64,000 nt of DNA from an uncultured Lachnospira sp. GTDB lineage: Bacteria; Bacillota; Clostridia; Lachnospirales; Lachnospiraceae. The stretch's first letter is position 1. Each line of letters begins with the position of its first letter. The notes under the pieces are model-generated. The model was not told where the DNA came from. It saw nothing but the letters and a program-made list of their open reading frames with translations, and ran no database searches. The stretch is taken from the NCBI GenBank assembly GCA_934343805.1, contig CAKRIN010000006.1, positions 44,279 to 108,278 of the forward strand, written 5' to 3'. A program made the translations under genes and the position numbers. Shown here piece after piece: positions 17,700 to 26,959 of the stretch.

Positions 17700-19169
17700 C
17701 TATCCTAATAAAGCATTTGCAATGTCATTATATATGTAGTCTGATGCTTTGATTCCATTAATTCCTGCATAATCAAGTTCTTCCTCATACACGCGTTGTC
17801 TTATATCCTTTCTTGTATCATTGCCAGCCAGCACCACATCCTCAAGAAAAGTATCTATTCCATAATAATCAGTACCCTTAACTTTATAATGTACATCAAT
17901 TATTTTCTTTCCAAGCTCATTAAATCTCTGTTCGGGTCTTTCAAGAAATAGCATAGGCTTTCCTGTATACAGATACTCTCCTACAAACGAAATAGAATCG
18001 TCTATCATTGCATCCGATGTATCAAACAATTCCAGATAGCTTCCCTCTTCCTGAACCCTTGCATTAGGCAGTCTGCGAAACTCATCAAGATACGCTTCAT
18101 ATTCATCAATTGATTTCATATATCCATGCTTAACCAGTCCATTCCTGAGATTCGGATGTGGCTTAAAAACAAATGAAATACTGTCCTTATACTTCTTAGC
18201 AAGATATATGTAAAAATACATGTTCTTGTCAAATGTAGAAAACGACAATACATTAGTATCCCCAACTGAAAAATGTGGTGCAATAATAACCTTCTTATAC
18301 CCATTCACATCTCTGTTTTCTGGTATTTCCCACATATTTCGTATATCTTTTTCTGTATAACTGTGTTCATCATAGAAGTAATCCATCTTAATATATCCAC
18401 TATTACGGACATTCTTTCCGCCAAGTGCCTCATACCTGATAAACTCTTCATAATCCGTCTTAGTCTCTGTATATACTCTCCAACACAGATTCATAAATTC
18501 CTTGTTATACATACATAATTCATCAAATCTTCCTGTCTGGGAATTACCAACAGTCAACCCATATGATATATATACATTAAGCACTGAAAACGGCAGATTA
18601 ATAATCTGATAATTCTTTACCATATCCAGATACCATGGTGTAACATGAATAACTACATCAGGAACACCACCTATATCTTCCCATCCTGTAATCTCCTCTG
18701 TATCAGGGTCATACACATGCTCTACATTATAGCCATTCTCTTCAAAATACTTATATGTCTGGGAATATGTCTTTCCCCGTTCTTCCTTTGTCCTTCCGAT
18801 TATAGGAACTGGAACAACAACTGGCAGAAACCTGTCATCATCTCTTAACATGTTATATATACGCTCTGCTGGCCACTCTGCTGCTGATATTGGAAGAAAT
18901 GCAACCTTTATCTTCTGTCCATCACGCAGTCTCTTATCTATATTAGACTTACCACATCGGATTGCAGCATCATAGCAATAATTATAAAGCTTGTTTCCAT
19001 CTTCCATACTGCCTGTAGCAAAAAACATGGCAACAAGATGGGCATATGTATATCCGGCTGCCTTTTCACCATCTGCAAGCCAGTTATTATCAACAGCCTC
19101 TGCAAGTTCTGTCGCAAGCCTGATTATCTCATCCTGCCCCATCATAACAGGATTATTGTCTATTATCAT
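17700..19169 (-). CDS. CDP-polyol phosphotransferase, TagF/Glyphos_transf-like
   Basis: 489 residues. The C-terminal half shows the CDP-glycerol:glycerophosphotransferase pattern: IIAPHFSVGDTNVLSFSTF, SFVFKPHPNLRNG and DAMIDDSISFVGEYLYTGKP, corresponding to the HxDS, KPHP and DxSSxxxE/KP motifs of TagB/TagF enzymes. The N-terminal quarter (helical, MGQDEIIRLATELAEAVDNN) is not part of the canonical family. Its ATG overlaps the Rpe-like stop by 4 bases, and tarI-like follows at 12 bases. It is the natural user of the CDP-pentitol made next door, transferring a phosphopentitol to a glycan or peptide-linked sugar. Clostridioides difficile type A flagellin modification also uses a protein of this family. 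Confidence 0.78.
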   Translation of the reverse strand: MIIDNNPVMMGQDEIIRLATELAEAVDNNWLADGEKAAGYTYAHLVAMFFATGSMEDGNKLYNYCYDAAIRCGKSNIDKRLRDGQKIKVAFLPISAAEWPAERIYNMLRDDDRFLPVVVPVPIIGRTKEERGKTYSQTYKYFEENGYNVEHVYDPDTEEITGWEDIGGVPDVVIHVTPWYLDMVKNYQIINLPFSVLNVYISYGLTVGNSQTGRFDELCMYNKEFMNLCWRVYTETKTDYEEFIRYEALGGKNVRNSGYIKMDYFYDEHSYTEKDIRNMWEIPENRDVNGYKKVIIAPHFSVGDTNVLSFSTFDKNMYFYIYLAKKYKDSISFVFKPHPNLRNGLVKHGYMKSIDEYEAYLDEFRRLPNARVQEEGSYLELFDTSDAMIDDSISFVGEYLYTGKPMLFLERPEQRFNELGKKIIDVHYKVKGTDYYGIDTFLEDVVLAGNDTRKDIRQRVYEEELDYAGINGIKASDYIYNDIANALLG

Positions 19170-19822
19170 AAATTTCTTATCTCCCTTAAAATCTCCCCAT
19201 ATGGTCTGTCTTTGCCAAAAAGAAGTGTTGTTCCAAGCACGAACCCCTTAACCCCCATTGGCGCAAATGTGGTAATTTTATCTGCACTGCACGCTCCATC
19301 CCAGTACACCTCAAAATCCATCTCTTTACGGATATTAAGAAGTCTTTCTATCTTTTTCCCAACATAAGGAAGATACATCTGTCCTGCATTACCTGGATTA
19401 ACAGACATTACAAGAACCTTATCTACAATCTGAAGCATCTCCATAACTGTCTCAACACTTGTCCCCGGATTAATTGCTATTCCCGGAACCATTCCTGCAT
19501 CAATTATCTTCTGCAGTGTTGTTGACGGATGATACTCTGCTTCAGGATGGATATACACTGTATCCCCTTTCCTTAATGACTCTAGAAAGAGATTAATATG
19601 CGTATTAGGATGCTCTATCATAAGATGAACATCCATAGGCTTATCTGTAGCCGACCTTATATATCGCAGGTCATTAAGTGACATTGCAAAGTTAGGCACA
19701 TAACGGCCATCCATAATATCAATATGAAATGAATCTACACCTGCTGCCTCCAATTCTCTTACTTCTTTACCAAGGTTGCCAAAATCGGCGCACATCATAG
19801 ATGCTGTTAATTCTGTATACAT
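19166..19822 (-). CDS. Ribulose-phosphate 3-epimerase-like enzyme
   Basis: 218 residues, TIM-barrel Rpe family. Metal ligands and catalytic Asp appear in FHIDIMDGRYVPNF (32-45) and MDVHLMIEHP, with a second Asp in YWDGACS. The usual DGG motif reads WDGA here, a departure from housekeeping Rpe. Start at ATG 19822 because GGAGAGTAAT precedes it; an ATG at 19834 has no spaced ribosome-binding site. First gene of the CDP-pentitol operon, overlapping the tagF-like gene by 4 bases. It probably supplies ribulose 5-phosphate, or another epimer, to the TarJ-like reductase. Confidence 0.82.
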   Translation of the reverse strand: MYTELTASMMCADFGNLGKEVRELEAAGVDSFHIDIMDGRYVPNFAMSLNDLRYIRSATDKPMDVHLMIEHPNTHINLFLESLRKGDTVYIHPEAEYHPSTTLQKIIDAGMVPGIAINPGTSVETVMEMLQIVDKVLVMSVNPGNAGQMYLPYVGKKIERLLNIRKEMDFEVYWDGACSADKITTFAPMGVKGFVLGTTLLFGKDRPYGEILREIRNL

Positions 19823-19860
19823 ATTACTCTCCATTCCTGCCCGTTTTCACACTATTTTCT

Positions 19861-20230
19861 CTACACCAGACCATACTCTTTCAGTAAGCGTAACTGATAC
19901 TCTTTATCTGAAGCCGACTTCTTTAAATCTTCAGTTCTTCCATCTGCTAAAAGCAACGTAATCAACTGATTTAACAATCGCTGTCCTTCCTGGAGTCCTT
20001 CTTCTCTGCCTTCTTTTCTACCTTCTTTTCTGCCTTCTTCGCGTCCTTCTTCGCGTCCTTCTTCACGTCCTTCTTCACGGGCATCTTCTCTCTCCAGTTC
20101 TAACTGCCTGTCAAACGTATAATCGAGTTTCATATTCTTTGTCACCTCATTCCTTCGAGATATCAGGAATTTTCTTATCCTCCATCAGCATACTGAACAC
20201 ATCACTCTTGTACTCTCTGTTTCCATTCAT
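19861..20230 (-). pseudogene. Internally deleted Rpn-family (PD-(D/E)XK) nuclease remnant
   Basis: Two pieces of one degraded gene. At 20147-20230 a 27-residue ORF with a good AGAAGGAATT start reads MNGNREYKSDVFSMLMEDKK, the typical N-terminus of Rpn recombination-promoting nucleases, then stops. At 19861-20145, in another frame, is the family's C-terminal tail (LDYTFDRQLELEREDAREEG, then repeated EEGREEGR-type heptads and LLADGRTEDLKKS). The whole PD-(D/E)XK core (roughly 200 residues in intact relatives) is missing. The tail ORF could still be translated from GTG 20145 but would have no nuclease activity. It separates two glycan operons and may mark an old recombination point. Confidence 0.8.
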
Positions 20231-20568
20231 AATTCCTTCTCCTTTTCTAATTACCGATAAAGCAGGAATTATAAATCAACCATACGCTCATTATATCATG
20301 AACTTTGTCCATGATCGCCATTCGCCGCTCGGGATGAACATGCATGTTCCCCCTCGCTAACGCTTATTATATCATACAATCCTGCTTTATACCCTATTAA
20401 AAGCAAGATTTTCATTGACATAAAGACATAACCAAGATAAACAGACCCTGTACCGCCCCATTGCCATATAAAATATAACAACCGCACAGGTAATATAGAA
20501 AAACCGCTTTTGTTGAATACATATCGTATATAATATATACTAATGCAATTCAACATATTTATCAAGCA
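20231..20568. other. Non-coding stretch upstream of the Rpn remnant
   Basis: No supportable gene in about 340 bases. It contains a candidate inverted-repeat element (20257-20390) and, near 20520-20555, AT-rich minus-strand sequence with a weak TTGAAT-N17-TATACG promoter-like arrangement. An open frame across it (20296-20565, minus) has no ribosome-binding site and low-complexity hydrophobic content, so I do not call it. Confidence 0.5.
20257..20390. repeat. 134-bp element with 11-bp terminal inverted repeats and a central palindrome
   Basis: A perfect inverted repeat, ATAAAGCAGGA (20257-20267) and TCCTGCTTTAT (20380-20390), bounds the segment. Inside are a perfect 14-base palindrome GAACATGCATGTTC (20336-20349) and two near-identical copies of ACGCTNATTATATCAT in direct orientation (about 20284-20299 and 20359-20374). 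No obvious target-site duplication. It could be a MITE-like repeat or a regulatory region of the lost Rpn gene. Confidence 0.5.
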
Positions 20569-22026
20569 TTAATTGTTAAATCCCAGATCAAATATATACT
20601 TATTGCGATAATTCCCCTGATTTTCCCTGATTGCTTCGCTAACCCCTGTACACCATCCAGAAGCAAGAAAAGAATTGCACTGTGCAAGAAGTGCAATAGA
20701 AGCAGCATACTCCGCTCCAAGATTAAACCCTGTCTGCCTGTCCGGTTCACTTCTATGATAATCATACAGTAATTGTCCAGGTCTGGTTGAATATCTTTGC
20801 TGATCTGTAAAATACACTTTATCTCCGAATCTGTTGCGGAAATATTCAACATAAGATAAATCCTCAGTTGCTATGTATATATATTCCAATCCATCCCACG
20901 TACTCATAAGTTCATCTATCTTATCTGCCATCATTTCTTTGGTTGCATGAACCGGGTGATTCTTTAAATGTGTATTAACAAAATCTGTTCCTCTTGCAAG
21001 CACTCCAAGAGTTCTGTCAGGATATGGGAGATAGCTTTCTTTTTTCTCTTCTATATATCTAATCATTGCATCATTATATTCTCCGCAAGGCCATGACAAA
21101 ACTGCATCCTCACTGATATTTCCCATAATAGTACTCTGTACACTTCCATTATAGAATCCTGGAGAAAAATACACATTCGCACTGTGCATAACCTCTTCCA
21201 GCGTATACCCTTCTGGCTGATTAAAGAATTTGCTCCATATATCATCACCTTCAAAATCAGAATAAAAGCTGTTTCCCGACATAGTAAGCCTGACTACAGG
21301 TACCATTCCCTTAGCCTTTACATACTTTGCACATGTCACTATTTTAGATAATATTGTAAAAAGTCCAAGTTTGTTATAATACCCATCTATAACAAAAAAT
21401 TTCTTATCAGGATTAAGGCTGCCTAATGATCTATAATCCGAGAACATATATGTAAAAGACATGACCTCTTCATAATACATAATCCCATCATTATACCGGT
21501 CCATGCTTTCCTGATGTGGAAGTCCATCTATTACATGAAGGCATCTGTATCCTTCCATCAATTGTGTAAATCTTGAATCATCCGGCTCTGGTTCATAGAA
21601 ACATTCCACCCCATCTATATCGTCAAGATACTCAATCATTCTCTCCCATTTACTACCAACAAGCACAAGTCTTTTTCCAGTCCATTCTCCTAACGCTGTC
21701 CTGCACAATTCAACAGAAAATTCATTGCAATCATAAAGAAATATGCAGTCATAACTATTAAGGAACCACATATCAACGCCCCCATCATATCTGTATCGGT
21801 GTGCATATGTGCCTCCCTGTAATTTAAGTATTGTGCTGTTCTTTCCATCCGGATCAGATGCCACTGCATACCCATGCTTTAATATTATGGGCAGCGCCTG
21901 CCTGTACATATCCGGTCCATATGGTATTACCTGCCCGGCATTAATTCCATCCGATTCAATTATCTGCCCGTATGTCAATCCTGTGTCATTATCAGCCTGT
22001 GAATTAATTGCCAGTTCTATAACCAT
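20569..22026 (-). CDS. Putative fucosyltransferase-like glycosyltransferase
   Basis: 485 residues; I do not recognise a named gene. The C-terminal part carries LGVLARGTDFVNTHLKNHPV, IYIATEDLSYVEYFRNRFG and a late GWCTGVSEAIR. This pattern (a basic residue before G-T-D, an xxATEDxx strand and a final S/T-E-A motif) resembles GDP-fucose transferases of the NodZ/FUT8 and O-fucosyltransferase superfamily, though the usual HxRRxD motif is not exact. Start at ATG 22026 after GAGGGCTATT; an in-frame ATG at 22038 lacks a spaced site. 48 bases after the GT32 gene and last in the wecB-led run. Function is inferred only. Confidence 0.5.
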   Translation of the reverse strand: MVIELAINSQADNDTGLTYGQIIESDGINAGQVIPYGPDMYRQALPIILKHGYAVASDPDGKNSTILKLQGGTYAHRYRYDGGVDMWFLNSYDCIFLYDCNEFSVELCRTALGEWTGKRLVLVGSKWERMIEYLDDIDGVECFYEPEPDDSRFTQLMEGYRCLHVIDGLPHQESMDRYNDGIMYYEEVMSFTYMFSDYRSLGSLNPDKKFFVIDGYYNKLGLFTILSKIVTCAKYVKAKGMVPVVRLTMSGNSFYSDFEGDDIWSKFFNQPEGYTLEEVMHSANVYFSPGFYNGSVQSTIMGNISEDAVLSWPCGEYNDAMIRYIEEKKESYLPYPDRTLGVLARGTDFVNTHLKNHPVHATKEMMADKIDELMSTWDGLEYIYIATEDLSYVEYFRNRFGDKVYFTDQQRYSTRPGQLLYDYHRSEPDRQTGFNLGAEYAASIALLAQCNSFLASGWCTGVSEAIRENQGNYRNKYIFDLGFNN

Positions 22027-22074
22027 AATAGCCCTCATTTCTGCTCATATTAAGCAATGATATCTTAAAACTCA

Positions 22075-23184
22075 TTAAGCCAGTTTACTTACCATTTTCT
22101 GATAGTTATCTTTTGTCTTCTGCCGCTCTTCCTTATGCTTCTCATCAATCCATCCGCCATTAAAGTGATGTATTGAATGAGTATTCTTAGTTATACATGT
22201 CTCACCGCTCATATAATCATATGGCTGGAAATAATCTGATGAATAAATAGTCATTCCATCAATTGTCTGCGTTGTATTGTCAGGGATGAATCCCTCCTGT
22301 ATAAACGGCATCGTCTCATAATATCCGCAGGTAGTAAGATTAAGACTTCCATCTTGCATAATAAATTCTTCATTTATTCTGAAATCCAGCATCTTCTTAA
22401 TCATTGGATGATGGGGAACTGCTCCGCTACATCCACCCATATTAACATTTCCCCATTTCTCCACTCCGGTAAATGCTTCGTTTCCAAGAAGATCATCAAG
22501 ATTCTTAATTATCTCTACATCTGTATCAATATACAGACCTCCATAATTATAGAGAATATCCAGTCTGGCTATATCAGGAACAAACCCCCATTTGCCCGCC
22601 TCATATGCCTGTTTCATGTATAGATTCTTCCCTACATCATAATTATCCTCATCCCAACGTACAATCTTATAATCAGGACAGAACCTTTTCCATGATTCAA
22701 TACATTTTACAAGATACTCAGGCATCGGATTTCCCGAAAACCAGCAATAATTAATCACCTTCGGAATTCTGACCTCTGATGGTCTGTCAGAATAGCTACC
22801 CATTCCCAGCCGTCTTGCCCTGATTGCCAGTATAATCGGAATAATTACCCCAATATTTTCTTTTAATGCATTAATTGAATTAAGCATGTCAACTATTCCT
22901 GTATAATTGCTGTTAGTAATAAGAACTACTGCATTACAAGGAAGTTTGTCCAGAATCTCTGGCGATTTTATCTCTATATCCCTGTTTCCAATATGTATGG
23001 TCTGTTGCTGTTTTCTTCTATCTCCATCCACATAAAACAACAGATTGTCGAGCAGGCCTGTACTTGTAATCATATATGGCATAATAATCTGTCCTATCAT
23101 TCCTGCTCCATAAATTACAACAGGGGAATTATTATATTGCACATGTTCCTTAACTTTTTCCAGAGAATCATATTTCAGAACCAT
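22075..23184 (-). CDS. Rossmann module fused to GT32 (DXD sugar-binding) glycosyltransferase
   Basis: 369 residues in two parts. Residues about 15-115 form a Rossmann-like module (VVIYGAGMIGQIIMPYM, LLFYVDGDRRK, AVVLITNSNY) that recurs in five other proteins of this locus. Residues about 145-290 form a GT32 domain: IPKVINYCWFSGNPMPEYL, SWKRFCPDYKIVRWDEDN and the DXD site YGGLYIDTDVEI, as in OCH1-like and capsular mannosyl- or galactosyltransferases. Starts 9 bases after the LicD gene stop, clearly co-transcribed. Soluble. The sugar is unknown. Confidence 0.87.
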   Translation of the reverse strand: MVLKYDSLEKVKEHVQYNNSPVVIYGAGMIGQIIMPYMITSTGLLDNLLFYVDGDRRKQQQTIHIGNRDIEIKSPEILDKLPCNAVVLITNSNYTGIVDMLNSINALKENIGVIIPIILAIRARRLGMGSYSDRPSEVRIPKVINYCWFSGNPMPEYLVKCIESWKRFCPDYKIVRWDEDNYDVGKNLYMKQAYEAGKWGFVPDIARLDILYNYGGLYIDTDVEIIKNLDDLLGNEAFTGVEKWGNVNMGGCSGAVPHHPMIKKMLDFRINEEFIMQDGSLNLTTCGYYETMPFIQEGFIPDNTTQTIDGMTIYSSDYFQPYDYMSGETCITKNTHSIHHFNGGWIDEKHKEERQKTKDNYQKMVSKLA

Positions 23185-23193
23185 ACTTCCTCC

Positions 23194-24597
23194 TTATGCA
23201 TACACTATATAACTGATATCATGTTCATCAAGATAATCGACAATATCAAAATATTCCTTCCAGTTAAATATCTTATACTTTTCAACTATGAGCTGATAAT
23301 CGCCTGCTTTTTCATTAATTTCTTTGCAGAAATCCTCAGCTTCAGACTTTGTGTGAATATAACGTGGATTACTGTAATTCTTATATCTCGAAAACCTTCT
23401 GTTAGCACCATGTGCAGTACTTCCGGCATCATTTGGCCACTGCATGTAATCACCAAATTCCATTTCAAGCATTTTATCTGGGTTACCAGGTCCTAAGAAC
23501 ACCTTATTTTCAAAATTAATTTTCTTAAGAGGCAGTACATAATTCAATAAAAAATAACTATTGCACATTTTAATAAAATCTGTTTCCAAGCCATAACATA
23601 AATGTGAAGATTCCATTTTACTAACTATTTTACCACTGCTTCTTATCGCTTTATACCATTTATCTCTTTTAACAGCTGACTTGTCTGTATTACTATCAAA
23701 TTCCTTTTTAAGCTGCATATCAATATCCTGCAGCTGTTCAAGGCTGATATCATCATTGTAATAATCTATTGGAAATATATCTAAAACAATTGGTTCCGGA
23801 GTTCTTTTAAAGAACACTTTTACAAACTTTCCATTAGAACAGAACGCATAATCATTACCACATTCATTAAGAAAGTCCGACATTTCTGAATACAACGTGT
23901 TTTCATCATAATAGGGCGCATCAGAAATATAAAATAAACCCTTATTTTTATAAAATTCCATCATTCTTTCGTATTCATTACGCAGCATCATGAAATCTAT
24001 ATCATCATCCCACGGAATAAATCCCCCATGCCTGACTGCTCCTATAAGAGTCCCACCTTCAATCATTATCTCAAAGCCTGACATCTTCAAGTCTTCGCTC
24101 AATCTATATGCTGACATGAGTAATTCTAATTGAAATCTTCTTGCACCACCTCTTGCCGGATTCAATCTTCGTATATCAGAAACCGAAACAAAGAACTCAA
24201 CCTGCTCCTGTGCATGTTTCTCTTGTTCCTCTGCATAATAAAACATCAGTCTGTATATATCCTTTTCCATGCAGCTACTCAAAAACTCTCTAACCGATAT
24301 ACCTGAATCATTTATATATGACTTCAAAAATGTGTAATTCAATGCCATTTCTATACCATATTCTTTATTCAGCTGATATTTTATCTGATTAAAAAATTCT
24401 GGTTTCGCGGCAATAACAATCACACATTCATTTAGATACTTCTTTAATTCTGATGGTGGAATCACTTCTATTCCTTCTATCAGTTTTCCATGTAAATCTT
24501 CGTTGTTATCCGTCCAGAACATAACATTTTCTCTTGTGAAAAATTGTAATGCCTGCTTTCCATATAATCCCGTTCCAAAAATTATGACTTTTCGCAT
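23194..24597 (-). CDS. Rossmann module fused to LicD phosphotransferase
   Basis: 467 residues. Residues 1-100 are the recurrent Rossmann module (KVIIFGTGLYGKQALQFF, FWTDNNEDLHGKLIEGIEV). Residues about 150-440 are a LicD domain with the active-site cluster EGGTLIGAVRHGGF and IPWDDDIDFMMLR and a second motif VLDIFPIDYYNDD, all intact. LicD enzymes move phosphocholine or, in the FKRP/FKTN branch, ribitol phosphate from a CDP donor onto a sugar. No licA/licC choline genes are seen in the window, but a CDP-pentitol module is. A 104-base gap without a clear promoter separates it from the upstream LicD fusion gene. Confidence 0.85.
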   Translation of the reverse strand: MRKVIIFGTGLYGKQALQFFTRENVMFWTDNNEDLHGKLIEGIEVIPPSELKKYLNECVIVIAAKPEFFNQIKYQLNKEYGIEMALNYTFLKSYINDSGISVREFLSSCMEKDIYRLMFYYAEEQEKHAQEQVEFFVSVSDIRRLNPARGGARRFQLELLMSAYRLSEDLKMSGFEIMIEGGTLIGAVRHGGFIPWDDDIDFMMLRNEYERMMEFYKNKGLFYISDAPYYDENTLYSEMSDFLNECGNDYAFCSNGKFVKVFFKRTPEPIVLDIFPIDYYNDDISLEQLQDIDMQLKKEFDSNTDKSAVKRDKWYKAIRSSGKIVSKMESSHLCYGLETDFIKMCNSYFLLNYVLPLKKINFENKVFLGPGNPDKMLEMEFGDYMQWPNDAGSTAHGANRRFSRYKNYSNPRYIHTKSEAEDFCKEINEKAGDYQLIVEKYKIFNWKEYFDIVDYLDEHDISYIVYA

Positions 24598-24701
24598 TCT
24601 TTTAATAGTACCATCCTTTGCTTATTAAGTCTGTCTCCCAGTGCATACATCAGGCTTGTAATATGTGGTTCTGTCTTATCAATTCTCCCGATAAGGCTTC
24701 T

Positions 24702-26918
24702 TTATAATTTGTTCAGATGATTGTCTTTAATAATAGTTTTCATTACATGCCATAAATCTTCTTCATTTTTATCCATATCAATAACATATTTCCAATCCTT
24801 TTGCCGATCATCTAAACCATCCATAACTCCCAATAAATCATTTGGATTATTAACAACTGCATCGGCAAAATCTTCTATCTCGCTGTAGAAATACTCTTTA
24901 ATATCATTTCTGGTAGATAAAAGCACTAACCTGGCTTCAGGATTAAGAACCCTGCTTTCTGTTGAAGCACCCGATGTTGCATCACATAATAAAACATCTG
25001 CAATACTTACCGCTTTCTCAAAATCATAATTCCCATCAAGAACAACATCCGACAATTCATATATCTTTTTTAATCGTTCAGCCTGTGATTCTAATCTGAA
25101 TGTACAATGATGAGGTTTTGTAACAATAAAATATTGTCCCTTCAATTTCATAATCTCATCATAATATGCCTCTACAGAAGGATCATGATCCCATGTTGGC
25201 AGATACACCAGAATCTGCTTTTCCGTGTTAATATTTAATTCTTTTACCACCTTATCCTTATTTTCTATTGAATACTTATATCCGTAATGTTTTGGATAGC
25301 CCACATTTATGATATGTTCTTTATTAATATAATTTTTCTCTGAAAGAATATCCTTTTGGAATTCTCCATTAACAAATTTATAATCAAAACCCATTGTGCT
25401 TTTAGGTGTAATTAAAAAATCATCATTATTAAATGCTGGTCCATATGCCAAGGCTATCTTTATGGAATGCGAATATTTTGTCAAAATTTCTACACCTTGA
25501 GTTGTAAAAACAATATCTGCTTTTTCATTATAATACTCAGAATATTCAACTTCTTTACTATCTAATATCTGCTTTGCATTTTTATAATCAACCCATTTCC
25601 CTGATGCATTTCTACTCTCATCTTCTAGCACAAAAATAGCATATACACCTTTCTCTCTTAGCAGCCTGTACAAAGGTAAAAAATGATATATTTCAAATGA
25701 ATCAATAATGTAAAACTCTACAGTAACATATAAATCATGCATATAATCGCGTGTTGTAACCCCATAATCACTTGGAAATTCGTCATAATTTTTATACTCA
25801 TATTTTATGTATTCATCAGAATTATTAGGTACATAAAATTTATATCCATCATAATCAACTGCTTTTAATGGGAAAATACAATCTTTTTTAATCCAGCTAT
25901 CATTATTTTTCTTTATAGCCAGCATGCTATCTAATGAAAAATAAATATTTTCTCCTTCTGGGTCGAATTTATCATTAATTACTTTCAATTCATTTTTTAT
26001 ATAATTTATTCTTTCTACGGAAAAGTATATATTCATTATTTTATCGTTAATTTGAAGAATTTTATCTTTATACTCTCTAAATTCATAGTCTTGCTTAAAA
26101 GAATCAAAGCAAAATATATTACACACTTTTCTATCATATAAAGTTTTACCCCTGTTAACCTGCAAATAGTAAGGAAAAATAACCATAAAATTCTCATTAG
26201 GATACGCATTTAATAATCGGTCTATATATTTTTGTTCTGTGTGTTCTTTACGATAATCAACATCACTTATAAACACCTTATAATTCTCTTCGTAATAACC
26301 TATAAATTTATTATAGCTGTCTCTCATCATTCCAAAGTTAACATCATCATCCCATGGTATAAAGCCATTATTCCTTGTATATCCCAAAACATTTTCTGCA
26401 ACCAGAAAAGGATGAATTTCATTTGGTAAATCTGAAAATATATCTTGTGCAAAAGATAACATTTCCAACTGTATTTTCCTTATGTATCCTCTTGCTGGCT
26501 TTAAATGGAATATATCTACATTATTCATCAAAATCTTATTTTTCTTTTCAAGAATAATTTCTTTTTTTTTGTAATATTCTAGCAGTGACACCAGATGTTT
26601 TTCTCTTAATTCAGAATTCAAACAAATTTTCCCGCTCAGGTAATCATCTATTTCTGAATACAAGACAAAGTCTTTTATATCATTTTGAAAAAGCTGTTCC
26701 ATAAGCTCTTTCTCTCTGTTTTCTGACAGTCCTATAATAAGACTATACTCCTGAGCTATTGTTTTATATGTATTAAAATCCAATATCTTTATATCATATA
26801 ATGTTTTCCCTCTTAAACCAGTGTTATTGTCCACATAAAAAGCTATATCTTTATCTTTTAATTTTTCATATGCCTTTTTTCCATAATTACCAGCCCCAAA
26901 TATTATCAATTTATCCAT
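24702..26918 (-). CDS. Three-domain fusion: Rossmann + degenerate LicD + TagF-like transferase
   Basis: 738 residues from ATG 26918 (an upstream GTG at 26930 is less likely). Residues 1-100: Rossmann module (KLIIFGAGNYGKKAYEKL, FYVDNNTGLRGKTLYDIKI). About 145-430: LicD-like but altered at catalytic positions; GTLLGAxRH reads ENVLGYTRNN, DDDxD reads DDDVNFGMM, and LDIFPxD reads CNIFCFD. About 470-720: TagF-like GT-B half with VFTTQGVEIL, ILVYLPTWDHD, FIVTKPHHCTF and VLLCDATSGASTE. Very AT-rich, unlike the cluster around it. The LicD part may be a pseudoenzyme that guides the TagF-like half. Located in the middle of the wecB-led operon. Confidence 0.78.
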   Translation of the reverse strand: MDKLIIFGAGNYGKKAYEKLKDKDIAFYVDNNTGLRGKTLYDIKILDFNTYKTIAQEYSLIIGLSENREKELMEQLFQNDIKDFVLYSEIDDYLSGKICLNSELREKHLVSLLEYYKKKEIILEKKNKILMNNVDIFHLKPARGYIRKIQLEMLSFAQDIFSDLPNEIHPFLVAENVLGYTRNNGFIPWDDDVNFGMMRDSYNKFIGYYEENYKVFISDVDYRKEHTEQKYIDRLLNAYPNENFMVIFPYYLQVNRGKTLYDRKVCNIFCFDSFKQDYEFREYKDKILQINDKIMNIYFSVERINYIKNELKVINDKFDPEGENIYFSLDSMLAIKKNNDSWIKKDCIFPLKAVDYDGYKFYVPNNSDEYIKYEYKNYDEFPSDYGVTTRDYMHDLYVTVEFYIIDSFEIYHFLPLYRLLREKGVYAIFVLEDESRNASGKWVDYKNAKQILDSKEVEYSEYYNEKADIVFTTQGVEILTKYSHSIKIALAYGPAFNNDDFLITPKSTMGFDYKFVNGEFQKDILSEKNYINKEHIINVGYPKHYGYKYSIENKDKVVKELNINTEKQILVYLPTWDHDPSVEAYYDEIMKLKGQYFIVTKPHHCTFRLESQAERLKKIYELSDVVLDGNYDFEKAVSIADVLLCDATSGASTESRVLNPEARLVLLSTRNDIKEYFYSEIEDFADAVVNNPNDLLGVMDGLDDRQKDWKYVIDMDKNEEDLWHVMKTIIKDNHLNKL

Positions 26919-26959
26919 ATATATTGTCACTCTCTGCTTACCAAAAATCCGTATTCGTT

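Noticed and set aside
20296..20565. Minus-strand ORF of 89 codons between the Rpn remnant and the fucosyltransferase-like gene
   Set aside because: No ribosome-binding site, hydrophobic AT-driven composition, crosses the inverted-repeat element.
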